From Paenibacillaceae bacterium (GTDB taxonomy: Bacteria; Bacillota; Clostridia; Lachnospirales; Lachnospiraceae), in the NCBI GenBank assembly GCA_015057715.1, contig SVDS01000038.1, positions 1 to 37,010 of the forward strand: 37,010 bases of DNA, in the 5' to 3' direction. The position numbers were made by a program, and so were the translations under genes. The notes below the pieces were generated by a model. It searched no databases, was not told the origin of the DNA, and worked only from the letters and a program-made list of their open reading frames with translations. Shown here in pieces: positions 8,253 to 16,012 of this stretch; the stretch's first letter is position 1, and every line of letters begins with the position of its first letter.

Positions 8253-10115
8253 TTATCGTCCACCCGCCTTTCCAAACATCTTTAGAAATTCATCACTTAC
8301 CTCAACCGTTAGGTTTATACGGGTACTGCCCGCCATGAATATACCCTGTCCTCTGTTCTTCGCAGCTAAAATTGCCACTTCTTTCTCTGACAAATTGAAC
8401 AATTCCGTTGTATCCTTTAGGTTTTTTCCATCACACCCCATCAAAAATTTATAACAGGCATTATCCATAAGAGCTTGTCCATACCGTTTTACACTTTCAT
8501 CCATAATGTCAACACAGGAATGTGTAATGAACATGAGACCACCTTCGTATTTTCTATCTCTCTTAGAAATATTGCGGAAGAATTTCATCAGATCGGGGTT
8601 TTCCGGATCAACAAATAGGTATCCCTCATCGACCACAAAGATAACCTTTTGTGTTCGATCCTCCGACATTTGCTGCCATGCCCAGGTAGTTATGTTATAA
8701 AATTGAGCGTTTCTCACGTTATCATCTGCTTCTAACAGACCAGAGACTACAAGATCAACAAAGTCTGTCTTCGGGTCTAATGTAGTATGTCCATTCCATA
8801 AATGGCTGTCAGCTCCTTCTCCCGCACTAAATAAAAGATCTTCCAGATTTCTGTAAATATTTTTTAAGTAGCTTTCGGTTTCGTCATCAGCCTTTTCCTT
8901 AACCAGATGGTACAGATCCTCCATAATTGGAAAATCTTCATTTTTTAGATTTCTGATATCGGTATCCCATGTGATGCCAAACTTTCCGTACAATTCAATC
9001 AGACATTTTTCAAGATGAGTCTTGATGGTTGCGGTAAACTCTTTTTTACCAAAGTAAAGTGAGAAAAAGAATCTTAATTGCTGTATGTAAAGGGCCATGT
9101 CTGATACTCCATTACTTAAATCATAAACAAAGTAATCAGAGAGTTCTTCCCCCTCTTCCAAGTCTTCCTGGCGGATGTACGGAGCTGGTCTGATCTGTAA
9201 GGGATTTATGCGACTGTTTAAGCCCGATGCGCAATTGAGTACTTCACCATTTATAAATTCATGCCTGGCTAAATCCACATACTCAGTCTCTGGATCAAAA
9301 ATGATGATTTTAGCTCCAAGAGCAAATTCCATCGTAAGGATATCCTTGATTGCTGTTGATTTTCCTGTACCAGGAAGGCCGGTTATAATCCAATTTGAAT
9401 TGGTTCTGTCTTTGTTCCTAAGCCAGGTATTCACTCGTATGATTTTTTTATTTCTTGTTTTACCTAAGAAATAGCCATCTTTATCATTCAAACCTGAACT
9501 GGCCATGGGAAACCCACCAATAAAAGTGCTGATTGGCATACTTCTTTCTCCCATGTTGCTCACATTTTCCCTGTCAGGAAGACCAAATGGACTCATGGCC
9601 TGATATGCCTGTAATTGCCGGTATTTTAAATTTCTCATATTACACTCAGCAACGGAAACCGAACCGCTTACACGTTTAATCCGCTGATTTAATGTCTCAG
9701 AAGACGGAGACTGTATCAGCAGCATGATGTTTAAGTATCCAACCGGCTCATTTTGAATTCCGATTCTTTTAATCATCTCTTTTAAGTCTTTTACTCCTCT
9801 GGCATAACTCTGCCGTTCAGACTCTTCTTTTGCAGTTTCTGCATTGGATTTCAATTCTGATATCCGTTTATTCATGACCTTGATCATACGCGCAGGACTG
9901 GTATGCCGATATTCGATAACAGTTGCTGTCCCCTCCAGGGAACATAAATCAACCAGCCAGCCATAATCCACATGACTGGGATACTTAGATATGGTGAAAA
10001 TCGCTCCAGCATTTTCGCCAATATTGATATGGCTATTGTCATAATCAATGCCTGAGGGAGTAATAATATTTAATACATTTTCATTTACATCATTAACTAC
10101 CACAATTTCTTTCAT
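8253..10115 (-). CDS. virB4: VirB4/TraE-type conjugation ATPase, ATPase-containing polypeptide
   Basis: The 620-residue protein carries a clear Walker A (GLPGTGKS, 246-253) and Walker B (VIFVVDEGYL, 491-500). Typical VirB4 landmarks follow the latter (FFRNISKRDRKYEGGLMFITHS). The first 180 residues correspond to the region between the usual N-terminal domain and the ATPase core (SGIDYDNSHINIGENAGAIF). The usual N-terminal domain is missing and appears to be encoded by the gene directly upstream; the stop TGA and this ATG are 1 nt apart. VirB4 powers pilus assembly and substrate transfer at the inner face of the membrane. A GATGAAAG context gives no strong ribosome binding site, so translation probably depends on the upstream gene. 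Confidence 0.92.
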   Translation of the reverse strand: MKEIVVVNDVNENVLNIITPSGIDYDNSHINIGENAGAIFTISKYPSHVDYGWLVDLCSLEGTATVIEYRHTSPARMIKVMNKRISELKSNAETAKEESERQSYARGVKDLKEMIKRIGIQNEPVGYLNIMLLIQSPSSETLNQRIKRVSGSVSVAECNMRNLKYRQLQAYQAMSPFGLPDRENVSNMGERSMPISTFIGGFPMASSGLNDKDGYFLGKTRNKKIIRVNTWLRNKDRTNSNWIITGLPGTGKSTAIKDILTMEFALGAKIIIFDPETEYVDLARHEFINGEVLNCASGLNSRINPLQIRPAPYIRQEDLEEGEELSDYFVYDLSNGVSDMALYIQQLRFFFSLYFGKKEFTATIKTHLEKCLIELYGKFGITWDTDIRNLKNEDFPIMEDLYHLVKEKADDETESYLKNIYRNLEDLLFSAGEGADSHLWNGHTTLDPKTDFVDLVVSGLLEADDNVRNAQFYNITTWAWQQMSEDRTQKVIFVVDEGYLFVDPENPDLMKFFRNISKRDRKYEGGLMFITHSCVDIMDESVKRYGQALMDNACYKFLMGCDGKNLKDTTELFNLSEKEVAILAAKNRGQGIFMAGSTRINLTVEVSDEFLKMFGKAGGR

Positions 10116-10116
10116 C

Positions 10117-10740
10117 TCAATAATCCTTTATCATTGGTATAGGCGTTATAACCGGATTGTCCGCCGAACTCATAAAACTTACTTGCTGGCTGTTTGTAAA
10201 AAGATTACACAGCTTAAAAATTTCCGTTTCATTGAGTATTTCTGCATCTATACCTACGCCTGAATATCGCTGTTTAAATTCTTCCAGTCTGGTTAGCAAT
10301 TCTTTTTTCGTATCATTGATATTTTTTTCAGACTTTGCCCAGATCTTAAAATAGTGGTGATGCTCATAATTTTCACCAGATGAAGACAGCTCTGCTGCCT
10401 GTCGAATCATGACTGCTAAAATTTGTCTTTTCCCGTAATTCGATAATTCTTCCTGATATTGTTTTTTTAAATAATTCTTATAATCATCCAAATCCAGCTC
10501 TCTGGGGAAAGCACAGTAATCAAAATCCTTTCGATCTCCATCAAAGGATAAGGACAGGTTTTGCGTCCGGATACGACGCTCATCTATCGCTAACAGATCA
10601 AGATTGTATGGGTATACTCTTAAATAACCAAAGAGATATCCATCTTTTGAATAAAGAAAATTTCCTTTGATATCTTTTACGTTAGTAAATTGGTTTGCTG
10701 TCAATTCTCTTTCGTTTACATTTTGCTTGTTTTTACTCAT
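10117..10740 (-). CDS. N-terminal VirB4-like partner polypeptide
   Basis: I place the start at ATG 10740 (MSKNKQNVNERELTANQ), 9 nt after GAGG; this overlaps the upstream gene by 8 nt. The longer reading to 10827 would run inside that gene. The 207 residues include LYSKDGYLFGYLRVYPYNLDLLA and RIRTQNLSLSFDGD, which look like the N-terminal domain of VirB4/TrsE proteins. It ends at the point where a full VirB4 would continue. Together with the 620-residue downstream protein the total (about 827) matches single-chain VirB4 relatives such as Tn916 Orf16 in size. The two products therefore probably assemble, or the split is a fixed frameshift. Confidence 0.7.
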   Translation of the reverse strand: MSKNKQNVNERELTANQFTNVKDIKGNFLYSKDGYLFGYLRVYPYNLDLLAIDERRIRTQNLSLSFDGDRKDFDYCAFPRELDLDDYKNYLKKQYQEELSNYGKRQILAVMIRQAAELSSSGENYEHHHYFKIWAKSEKNINDTKKELLTRLEEFKQRYSGVGIDAEILNETEIFKLCNLFTNSQQVSFMSSADNPVITPIPMIKDY

Positions 10741-11092
10741 CTTCATCATCCTCAAACTCTGCGCAGAACTCATTTTTAAATACATACTGATATTTTCTCT
10801 GTGCCTTCTGATAATCCAGAAAAACAATAATTTTCTTTATTAAATTTTCATTGCATATGTCCCTCCTTATCAGAGTTATAACCATAAAGATAATGAAAGC
10901 ACCAATGCTTACTCCTACTATGGTATTCTGAGCTATAGAAAGGAAAATACCGATTACTACGGATATAATAAAAGCAATGGTTATGATACCTACCTCATTT
11001 TGTCCGATCCCGGATATATAATCATCAGAATCCGGAATCGGAACAGGTATGTAAAGTTCTTTTTCCAGAACCTGATTTTCTTTATCTTCCAT
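10733..11092 (-). CDS. PrgI/VirB3-like inner-membrane protein
   Basis: The 119 residues begin with the YIPVPIPDSDDYISGI segment typical of PrgI-family proteins. Two adjacent transmembrane helices follow (VGIITIAFIISVVIGIFL and NTIVGVSIGAFIIFMVITLI), then a basic stretch and an acidic tail (EFEDDEDE). Proteins of this size just upstream of VirB4 act as VirB3-like docking partners for it in the membrane. The gene overlaps the VirB4 N-terminal gene by 8 nt, which supports stoichiometric co-translation. The family call rests on position, length and topology. Confidence 0.75.
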   Translation of the reverse strand: MEDKENQVLEKELYIPVPIPDSDDYISGIGQNEVGIITIAFIISVVIGIFLSIAQNTIVGVSIGAFIIFMVITLIRRDICNENLIKKIIVFLDYQKAQRKYQYVFKNEFCAEFEDDEDE

Positions 11093-11101
11093 ATTCCCTC
11101 C

Positions 11102-11320
11102 CTAAAAATAATAATGTCTGATTACCCCTAAGACTGTGCTTAAACAAATTGCAATAATTGCCGCAGTTAACTTTTTAGTCATTTTATTTATCAGTTCAGG
11201 CACTGCTTCACCGGTAATAATACCTGCCAATATTAGACAAGCTATTCTGGCAGTAATACCGACCGCCATCAAACCAGATAATATAAAAGTCAAACTAGTT
11301 ATAAATTTTAATGATTCCAT
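11102..11320 (-). CDS. Small two-helix membrane protein of the type IV secretion operon (72 aa)
   Basis: The sequence is nearly all hydrophobic: one helix around FILSGLMAVGITARIACLIL, a short polar loop (ITGEAVPELINKMTKK) and a second helix (LTAAIIAICLSTVLGVI). Two-helix proteins of about 70 residues next to VirB3- and VirB6-like genes are often pilin-like or scaffold components. I cannot assign it to a named family. It lies 12 nt after the TrbL-like gene and 9 nt before the PrgI-like gene. Confidence 0.65.
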   Translation of the reverse strand: MESLKFITSLTFILSGLMAVGITARIACLILAGIITGEAVPELINKMTKKLTAAIIAICLSTVLGVIRHYYF

Positions 11321-11332
11321 TGTTTGTCCTTT

Positions 11333-12196
11333 TTATTTTGCCAGTCTTATCAAGTTAGGAAGCATAAATCCTGCAGTGCGCCCAGCCCCTGCAAACCCTC
11401 GACCGACCCCAGAGGAATAGATAAACTTCTCCAACCATTTGGGGCCTCTCAGCATAAGAAAAAACCAGCCAAAGGTTATTAATAACTCATTCGACATGAC
11501 ACTTACTGAAATAGTCATAAGTGACGCTAAAAACATCCGGTAACAAAGCAGTTGGAGACCGTAATATAAAAATGTCATTACATAAGAAACAAAAAAATTT
11601 CCCCAACGTTCCCGGTTGGCTGTTACAAGATCAACGGACATTATTGGCAACATTATTTTCATCAAGCTCAGCTCAGCTCCTCTGATACCCGCAATAATGC
11701 TAAAAACCAAAATGCCTATTACCAGTAAAAATATTATAAAAACAAAAATGAATGATGATGGTGTCCTGGCGATAGTGGCAATAAGATCTAAAATTGTGGG
11801 TTTTAAATCAATGGTTCCCCCAGACTCCCCCAAATCGGTAGCAAACGCTTTACTGAACTTAAAAAAATAAGTAGCAATAAAATCGTTAGATGAGCAGATA
11901 GCAACAGCTTCTGAACATCGCACCAAAATATCAAGTGGATCAGAGTCAGGATCTCCGCTTGTTTCCATCACATAAGTTGTAAAATATTGTTTTACTCCTA
12001 TTAGTGTTATCAGGGTGATTCCAAGCAAAGTCGTATACGTGGCTGCATTGATGACCAATCTGTTACTCAAATTGACCTCTGCAACGTAGAAAAAAATGTT
12101 ATTTACAAAATCATTAAAAAAATCCAGCATTCCATTAATCAAATCATAGATTACATCGGTAAAATTACTTAGCATCCAGCTAATTACATTATCCAC
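11333..12196 (-). CDS. TrbL/VirB6-like polytopic membrane protein
   Basis: The 287 residues contain about six hydrophobic segments, among them YTTLLGITLITLIGV, FIFVFIIFLLVIGILVF, FFVSYVMTFLYYGLQLL and LLITFGWFFLML. A conserved-looking cytoplasmic stretch (SLMKIMLPIMSVDLVTANRE) is typical of the clostridial VirB6/TrbL-like conjugation proteins. It ends with a glycine-rich tail (SSGVGRGFAGAGRTAG). The VirB6 role is to form part of the inner-membrane channel. It starts 5 nt after the pilin-like gene stop. The family assignment is by topology, context and the GGPKW-type end of the last helix rather than by a catalytic motif. Confidence 0.75.
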   Translation of the reverse strand: MDNVISWMLSNFTDVIYDLINGMLDFFNDFVNNIFFYVAEVNLSNRLVINAATYTTLLGITLITLIGVKQYFTTYVMETSGDPDSDPLDILVRCSEAVAICSSNDFIATYFFKFSKAFATDLGESGGTIDLKPTILDLIATIARTPSSFIFVFIIFLLVIGILVFSIIAGIRGAELSLMKIMLPIMSVDLVTANRERWGNFFVSYVMTFLYYGLQLLCYRMFLASLMTISVSVMSNELLITFGWFFLMLRGPKWLEKFIYSSGVGRGFAGAGRTAGFMLPNLIRLAK

Positions 12197-12201
12197 AACC
12201 C

Positions 12202-12528
12202 CTATCCTCCGTAATAGGAAAGCACTGCAGTTATTACTCCACCGATACAGGTGCCAAGAATTCCTAACCCTAAAGTTTGAGTAAATGCTTTTTTATGCTT
12301 TGGTTTTTCTTCATCAGCTGCAGTCTGCCAGGTAACAACATTTTTAATTGATATTGCAGCCGTTGCCAGAGCCACTAATCCCGTTAAAACTGCAGCCACA
12401 TCTCTCAATAAGTTCTTAGTTCCTACTACCAGCTGCGTACTTTCCAAACTTCCTGCAAATGCTGGAAAAGCAAATATTAATGTTGCAATAAATGCAATTT
12501 GCAAAATATAAAGTGTACTCTTTTTCAT
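12202..12528 (-). CDS. VirB2/TrbC-like pilin candidate (108 aa)
   Basis: I choose ATG 12528 (MKKSTLYILQIAFIATLIFA), behind AAAGGAAAA; a longer frame reaching 12762 only overlaps the upstream gene. It has a signal peptide ending FAFPAFA-GS, then a short amphipathic region. Two hydrophobic helices (VAAVLTGLVALATAAISI and TLGLGILGTCIGGVITAVL) are separated by a charged loop (DEEKPKHKK). This signal-plus-two-helix layout matches VirB2/TrbC pilins. The gene has one of the three leader hairpins (12551-12575), ending 22 nt before the start codon, so its expression may be set separately from its neighbours. Confidence 0.75.
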   Translation of the reverse strand: MKKSTLYILQIAFIATLIFAFPAFAGSLESTQLVVGTKNLLRDVAAVLTGLVALATAAISIKNVVTWQTAADEEKPKHKKAFTQTLGLGILGTCIGGVITAVLSYYGG

Positions 12529-12550
12529 AAAGATTGATTTTCCTTTCTTT

Positions 12551-12575
12551 ATGAGCGGAACTGAGTTCCGCTCAT
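12551..12575 (-). promoter_or_regulatory. Leader hairpin L1 upstream of the pilin-like gene
   Basis: A perfect 25-bp inverted repeat has 12-bp arms (on the coding strand ATGAGCGGAACT and AGTTCCGCTCAT) around one central base. It sits in a 55-nt gap in the operon and ends 22 nt before the pilin start, with the AAAGGAAAA site in between. No T-tract follows, so it is not an intrinsic terminator. Relative to L2, the fifth pair is G-C instead of A-T, a compensated change. Confidence 0.85.
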
Positions 12576-12583
12576 AGTTTTTC

Positions 12584-13795
12584 CTAAGGTTCCAATTCGA
12601 TAATGGGCTGTCTGATATTAGATATTTCCACTCTGGCTGACTGATTCTTCTGTATCTCCGGCAGTGCATCCGCAGATACTTCCTTAACCCAGCCCTTTTC
12701 AGCCCATGATTTCGGTACATTGTTTTTGTATTCAGGAAAACTCTGACCAGGTTTGATGTCATTTAATCCTTTAGCTGCTCTGTGGCGGTAGCCTTGTTCT
12801 GATAATACGAACACATTATTTCCCTGGGCTGATTTCATGTTGTCGACTGTATAGTCTTCAAGTTTTTCAAGTTTTTCAATGGCTTTGTTTACAGTCTCAC
12901 TCATTTGTGATGTGTATTTATTTATTTCAGAAAAAGGAAGCTGCAATATTCCGGATAATTTTCCGTTCTCCCTTACCGTTTCAACGGCTTCCTTTCCAAT
13001 AAGTAATCTACCGATATTTGCTGCACGATTTCCCATTTCATGATATTCATGGCTTACTGCATTGATTTTCTGTACCTTTCTATCCGCACCATGGGCCATC
13101 TTAATTAAAGAATCATTTAAAGATTGGAGACCTTCTTTTACTTTAAAAAAACCAATAACTTTATTAAGTGCCACAAACCCTTTTTCCTTAACTGAAGCAA
13201 GAGCATTTTTGGTAAATGTAATGATGAGGTCTTTCACGGAATTTAATTTCGAACCAATTTCAAAAACATTCTCTTTTTTTCTTTCAAGTTCCTCTGTCAA
13301 AGTATTATTTTTATTATGGATCTCACCCAATTGGGCTTTAAGATCATTTAATTCAATTAAAATTGAATCATACTTTTTTTCAACGATACTGACGTACTCA
13401 ACCAATTCCATGTAATCCTGTTTTTGGACCATAAAATTCGGATCACCAAAATTGCCAATAAAATCTTTTATGCTTTGATCTTCTTTTATCGGGTGAGATA
13501 CTGAATTCACTTCCATAACATTATTTTTGCCCAAGTCCGTTTCATCAATATAATCTCCAATTGCCTTTACAGTGGAATCATTAGGATGATTTTCAGCATA
13601 TACGACAAATGAATCCATAACACACTGATTAATAAAGCGAATATCTAATCCTGTATCCAAAGCTTTATAAACAGCCTCTTCTATAGTCCTTCTTGTTGGA
13701 TCAACCTCATCTTTCATGTGATTCTCATGTATTTTATCCGCTTTGATATCCCTTTCGTCAGGTGTATCAATCTCACTATTTAATTGTTTTTCCAT
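12584..13795 (-). CDS. Coiled-coil accessory protein of clostridial conjugative elements (403 aa)
   Basis: The protein is soluble and highly charged. A helical N-terminal part (RTIEEAVYKALDTGLDIRFI) is followed at about 130-185 by a predicted coiled coil (VSIVEKKYDSILIELNDLKA). An amphipathic middle part (FTKNALASVKEKGFVALNKV) and a C-terminal domain with VFVLSEQGYRHRAAKGLND follow. It starts at ATG 13795 behind AAAGGG. It lies between the coupling protein and the pilin genes and is preceded by leader hairpin L2. Proteins like this (I associate it tentatively with DUF6674) recur in Firmicute mobile elements without a known job. Confidence 0.65.
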   Translation of the reverse strand: MEKQLNSEIDTPDERDIKADKIHENHMKDEVDPTRRTIEEAVYKALDTGLDIRFINQCVMDSFVVYAENHPNDSTVKAIGDYIDETDLGKNNVMEVNSVSHPIKEDQSIKDFIGNFGDPNFMVQKQDYMELVEYVSIVEKKYDSILIELNDLKAQLGEIHNKNNTLTEELERKKENVFEIGSKLNSVKDLIITFTKNALASVKEKGFVALNKVIGFFKVKEGLQSLNDSLIKMAHGADRKVQKINAVSHEYHEMGNRAANIGRLLIGKEAVETVRENGKLSGILQLPFSEINKYTSQMSETVNKAIEKLEKLEDYTVDNMKSAQGNNVFVLSEQGYRHRAAKGLNDIKPGQSFPEYKNNVPKSWAEKGWVKEVSADALPEIQKNQSARVEISNIRQPIIELEP

Positions 13796-13810
13796 TCCTT
13801 CCCTTTCTGC

Positions 13811-13835
13811 ATGAACGGAACTGAGTTCCGTTCAT
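13811..13835 (-). promoter_or_regulatory. Leader hairpin L2 upstream of the coiled-coil gene
   Basis: A perfect 25-bp inverted repeat (coding strand arms ATGAACGGAACT and AGTTCCGTTCAT) ends 15 nt before ATG 13795, with the AAAGGG site in between. It lies in the 82-nt gap after the coupling-protein gene, the largest gap in the operon. Its fifth pair is A-T, where L1 has G-C and L3 has G-T. Confidence 0.85.
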
Positions 13836-13877
13836 AGATATTAAATATTCTTGTTAGTCATGTAATCTGGCTGATTC

Positions 13878-15812
13878 TTAGTTTAAAAAACTTATTTGCT
13901 GATTAGCCTCTTCCTCCAACATTTCTTTATAAGTATTCCATATACCCCAAAGCGGAATATCCTCCACAATACGCTCTTCTCTCTCCTGCTCTCTTTGCAT
14001 TAAAACACGGGTATTGTGATCTTCATCACCAAGCCCCCATATCTTATTGATACGATACTGAGAAAGATCAGGAAGCTCAGTGATTGCTGGAAACTCTCCA
14101 ATGTTTTTACTCAATGCATAAGGTTTATCAATGCGTCCGATTTCTTCAGGCTTTAATAACTTACGTCCTGTCATGCTACTGGAATTAGAAAGATTTACAT
14201 CATTGCTTTTTGTTGATGTTGACGCACTTGTCGATGAACTTGGAACTTCCACCGTATAATCCCCTATGCTATCCGAAAAATCTTTTAATGTTTGATTGTC
14301 ATCCGCTTTTAAAACAATCTTTATCTCGCAACAGGTTTTAATCGTTCTAAACTCATCTTTATACTTGGTCTCCAATTGCTGATAATCCTGAATAACAAGG
14401 TTCGCACGGCAACCACGACTACGTCCTGCCGATGCTAATCCTCCTAAAATTGGTATATAAGGGAAATTACCAACCTCATCCAAATCATAGTCAGTATTAA
14501 TCGGAAGCCTAAGCCCGTTTTTACTTGCAGTTTCAACCTGCGCAATATAGATTTGGTTTATCAGTATTGAGGCTAAAGGATATAAAGTTTTCTTTTCATC
14601 TGGGATCAACATATACAGGGCTATTTTTTCCTTTCCTATATCACTTAAGCGAAAGTCGGATTTTGAGGTCATTTCTGCGACATTCGGATTAGTAAATAAT
14701 TTCAATGTACCCATTGCAGATGTAAAGAAACTTGATTTTGTTCTATCATGCGCTACCTGAGCCATAGCAAAAACAGATTTGGCTGGATGTCCATCTGGTA
14801 ATGTTGCTAAATATAAAGATAACGGAGTTTTGAGTGTAACGGGATGTGGCTGACACATATACGCCAGGAAGTAATAGACATTGGTTAGATTTCGATATTG
14901 TTCTTCAGCCTCTATGGATACGGCTAAAATAGCTGCCGCAATTGTTGCGGTCTCGCCGTTATACCATAGTGGCTCTCCCTTTTGTTCTCCAACAAGTACT
15001 GATACCAAATCCCATGTATAATCAATTGCCTGTGCTTTATCCTTTGCAGCTAATGCATCTAAAATAGGTTGAAGGAAATTATAATGAGCGGATTTTTTAG
15101 GATTTCGAAAGTCTACAGCTATCGTCCGATGTCCCAAACTTTCAGCAAACTTATGAGTATAGGCATAAATTTCTCCCTTAACATCACTTATTACGGCACA
15201 CAGTCCTGAGATCAGCTGAAGCCAAACTGTTTGCAGCAAGATTCTCCGCGTCTTTCCTGCTCCAGTCGAACCAAGTATCAGCGCATGGCCCTCACCTTGT
15301 ATGTATCTAATTAATTCCCTACCTTTTGAATCTTTCTTCATTTCAATAACAAGACCACCGTTGCCATTAGGAACTTCTTTTCCCGTAAAAATAAACATAG
15401 AAAATAGCAAATCTTTTTCTTTCGCTGTCAGGAAACGAGCAGTTCCATACTGTCCATTTCCTACAGCAACTGGAATTTTAATCTTATTTGTGACCTGAAT
15501 TTCCTTTATATCCATAATTTCAGCTTTTGGCCTGATAACCAACCATATTATGTATGACGCATATAATGCCTGGAGGATTATATACCAGAGCTTAACACCC
15601 GTGTTCTTTACGAGAAACATCCATGCATTCAAATAGCTATAATCCAGCTTCAGGCCATCATATTTTGTAATGTGAAATAACCAGTCTGTATACTGATGAA
15701 TGACATATGCAATAAACGGACTGATTAAAAGTTCCATTACCGTAACTGCAATTATTGCATGCAGCCTCCTAAGCTTCTTTTCTTGCATTGTAGTTTTATC
15801 TAAGGTTGCCAC
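13878..15812 (-). CDS. virD4: TraG/VirD4-type conjugation coupling protein
   Basis: The 644-residue protein starts at GTG 15812; an in-frame TAG directly precedes it, so no earlier start is possible. Two transmembrane segments occupy the first 95 residues (AVTVMELLISPFIAYVI and WYIILQALYASYIIWLVI). The Walker A motif is GSTGAGKT (181-188), the Walker B region DYDLDEVGNFP (441-451), and the TraG-typical GGLASAGRSRGC follows. It recruits the relaxase-DNA complex and drives it into the channel. The first gene of the 15.8-kb operon, it is preceded by hairpin L3 and a possible 12-codon leader peptide. A serine-rich low-complexity insert lies near residue 530. Confidence 0.93.
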   Translation of the reverse strand: MATLDKTTMQEKKLRRLHAIIAVTVMELLISPFIAYVIHQYTDWLFHITKYDGLKLDYSYLNAWMFLVKNTGVKLWYIILQALYASYIIWLVIRPKAEIMDIKEIQVTNKIKIPVAVGNGQYGTARFLTAKEKDLLFSMFIFTGKEVPNGNGGLVIEMKKDSKGRELIRYIQGEGHALILGSTGAGKTRRILLQTVWLQLISGLCAVISDVKGEIYAYTHKFAESLGHRTIAVDFRNPKKSAHYNFLQPILDALAAKDKAQAIDYTWDLVSVLVGEQKGEPLWYNGETATIAAAILAVSIEAEEQYRNLTNVYYFLAYMCQPHPVTLKTPLSLYLATLPDGHPAKSVFAMAQVAHDRTKSSFFTSAMGTLKLFTNPNVAEMTSKSDFRLSDIGKEKIALYMLIPDEKKTLYPLASILINQIYIAQVETASKNGLRLPINTDYDLDEVGNFPYIPILGGLASAGRSRGCRANLVIQDYQQLETKYKDEFRTIKTCCEIKIVLKADDNQTLKDFSDSIGDYTVEVPSSSTSASTSTKSNDVNLSNSSSMTGRKLLKPEEIGRIDKPYALSKNIGEFPAITELPDLSQYRINKIWGLGDEDHNTRVLMQREQEREERIVEDIPLWGIWNTYKEMLEEEANQQISFLN

Positions 15813-15851
15813 CTAAAAAACAATCCCCTCCCTTCTGTACATAAGTAACAA
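15813..15851 (-). CDS. Possible leader peptide directly before the coupling protein
   Basis: Twelve codons run from TTG 15851 to TAG 15813, behind a strong AAAGGAGG. The TAG is adjacent to and in frame with the GTG of the coupling protein. The coupling protein's own ribosome binding site (GAGGGG, 12 nt away) is less well placed, so termination of the leader could feed ribosomes into it. Leader hairpin L3 ends 24 nt before the TTG, the same geometry that L1 and L2 have with real starts. It may equally be chance. Confidence 0.3.
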   Translation of the reverse strand: MLLMYRREGIVF

Positions 15852-15875
15852 ATTTCCTCCTTTCTTTTAACCTTT

Positions 15876-15900
15876 ATGAACGGAACTGAGTTCCGCTCAT
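15876..15900 (-). promoter_or_regulatory. Leader hairpin L3 upstream of the traG transcript
   Basis: Coding-strand arms ATGAGCGGAACT and AGTTCCGTTCAT pair over 12 positions, with one G-T (G-U in RNA) at the fifth pair. The sequence is identical to the consensus unit of the 68-bp array at 22459-23159. It precedes an AAAGGAGG ribosome binding site. No T-tract follows. Confidence 0.85.
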
Positions 15901-15939
15901 AAAACTGCGTATAAACGTAAAAAATCAACTGGAAAATAT

Positions 15940-15975
15940 TGGACAATATAGTTATTTTGTCCAGGTTAGTATCCA
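15940..15975 (+). promoter_or_regulatory. 36-bp palindrome-containing element between the divergent tra and mob operons
   Basis: A near-perfect palindrome (arms TGGACAATATA and TATTTTGTCCA, 2-bp centre) is followed by GGTTAGTATCCA. A copy with only two differences lies inverted at 25841-25876. On the plus strand TTTTGT (15955) and TAAAAT (15977) could serve as -35 and -10 boxes for the recombinase-mobilisation operon, 16 bp apart. The palindrome could be an operator for both divergent promoters, or a recombination site for the adjacent recombinase. Confidence 0.65.
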
Positions 15976-16012
15976 CTAAAATAGATAGTGCAATAATTTT
16001 AGGAGGATACGT

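Noticed and set aside
12529-12762. Longer start for the pilin-like protein
   Set aside because: The extension overlaps the upstream gene in another frame and has an atypical composition. ATG 12528 has a ribosome binding site and opens a signal peptide.
12551-15900. Leader hairpins as intrinsic terminators
   Set aside because: None is followed by a T-tract, and essential transfer genes lie downstream on the same strand.
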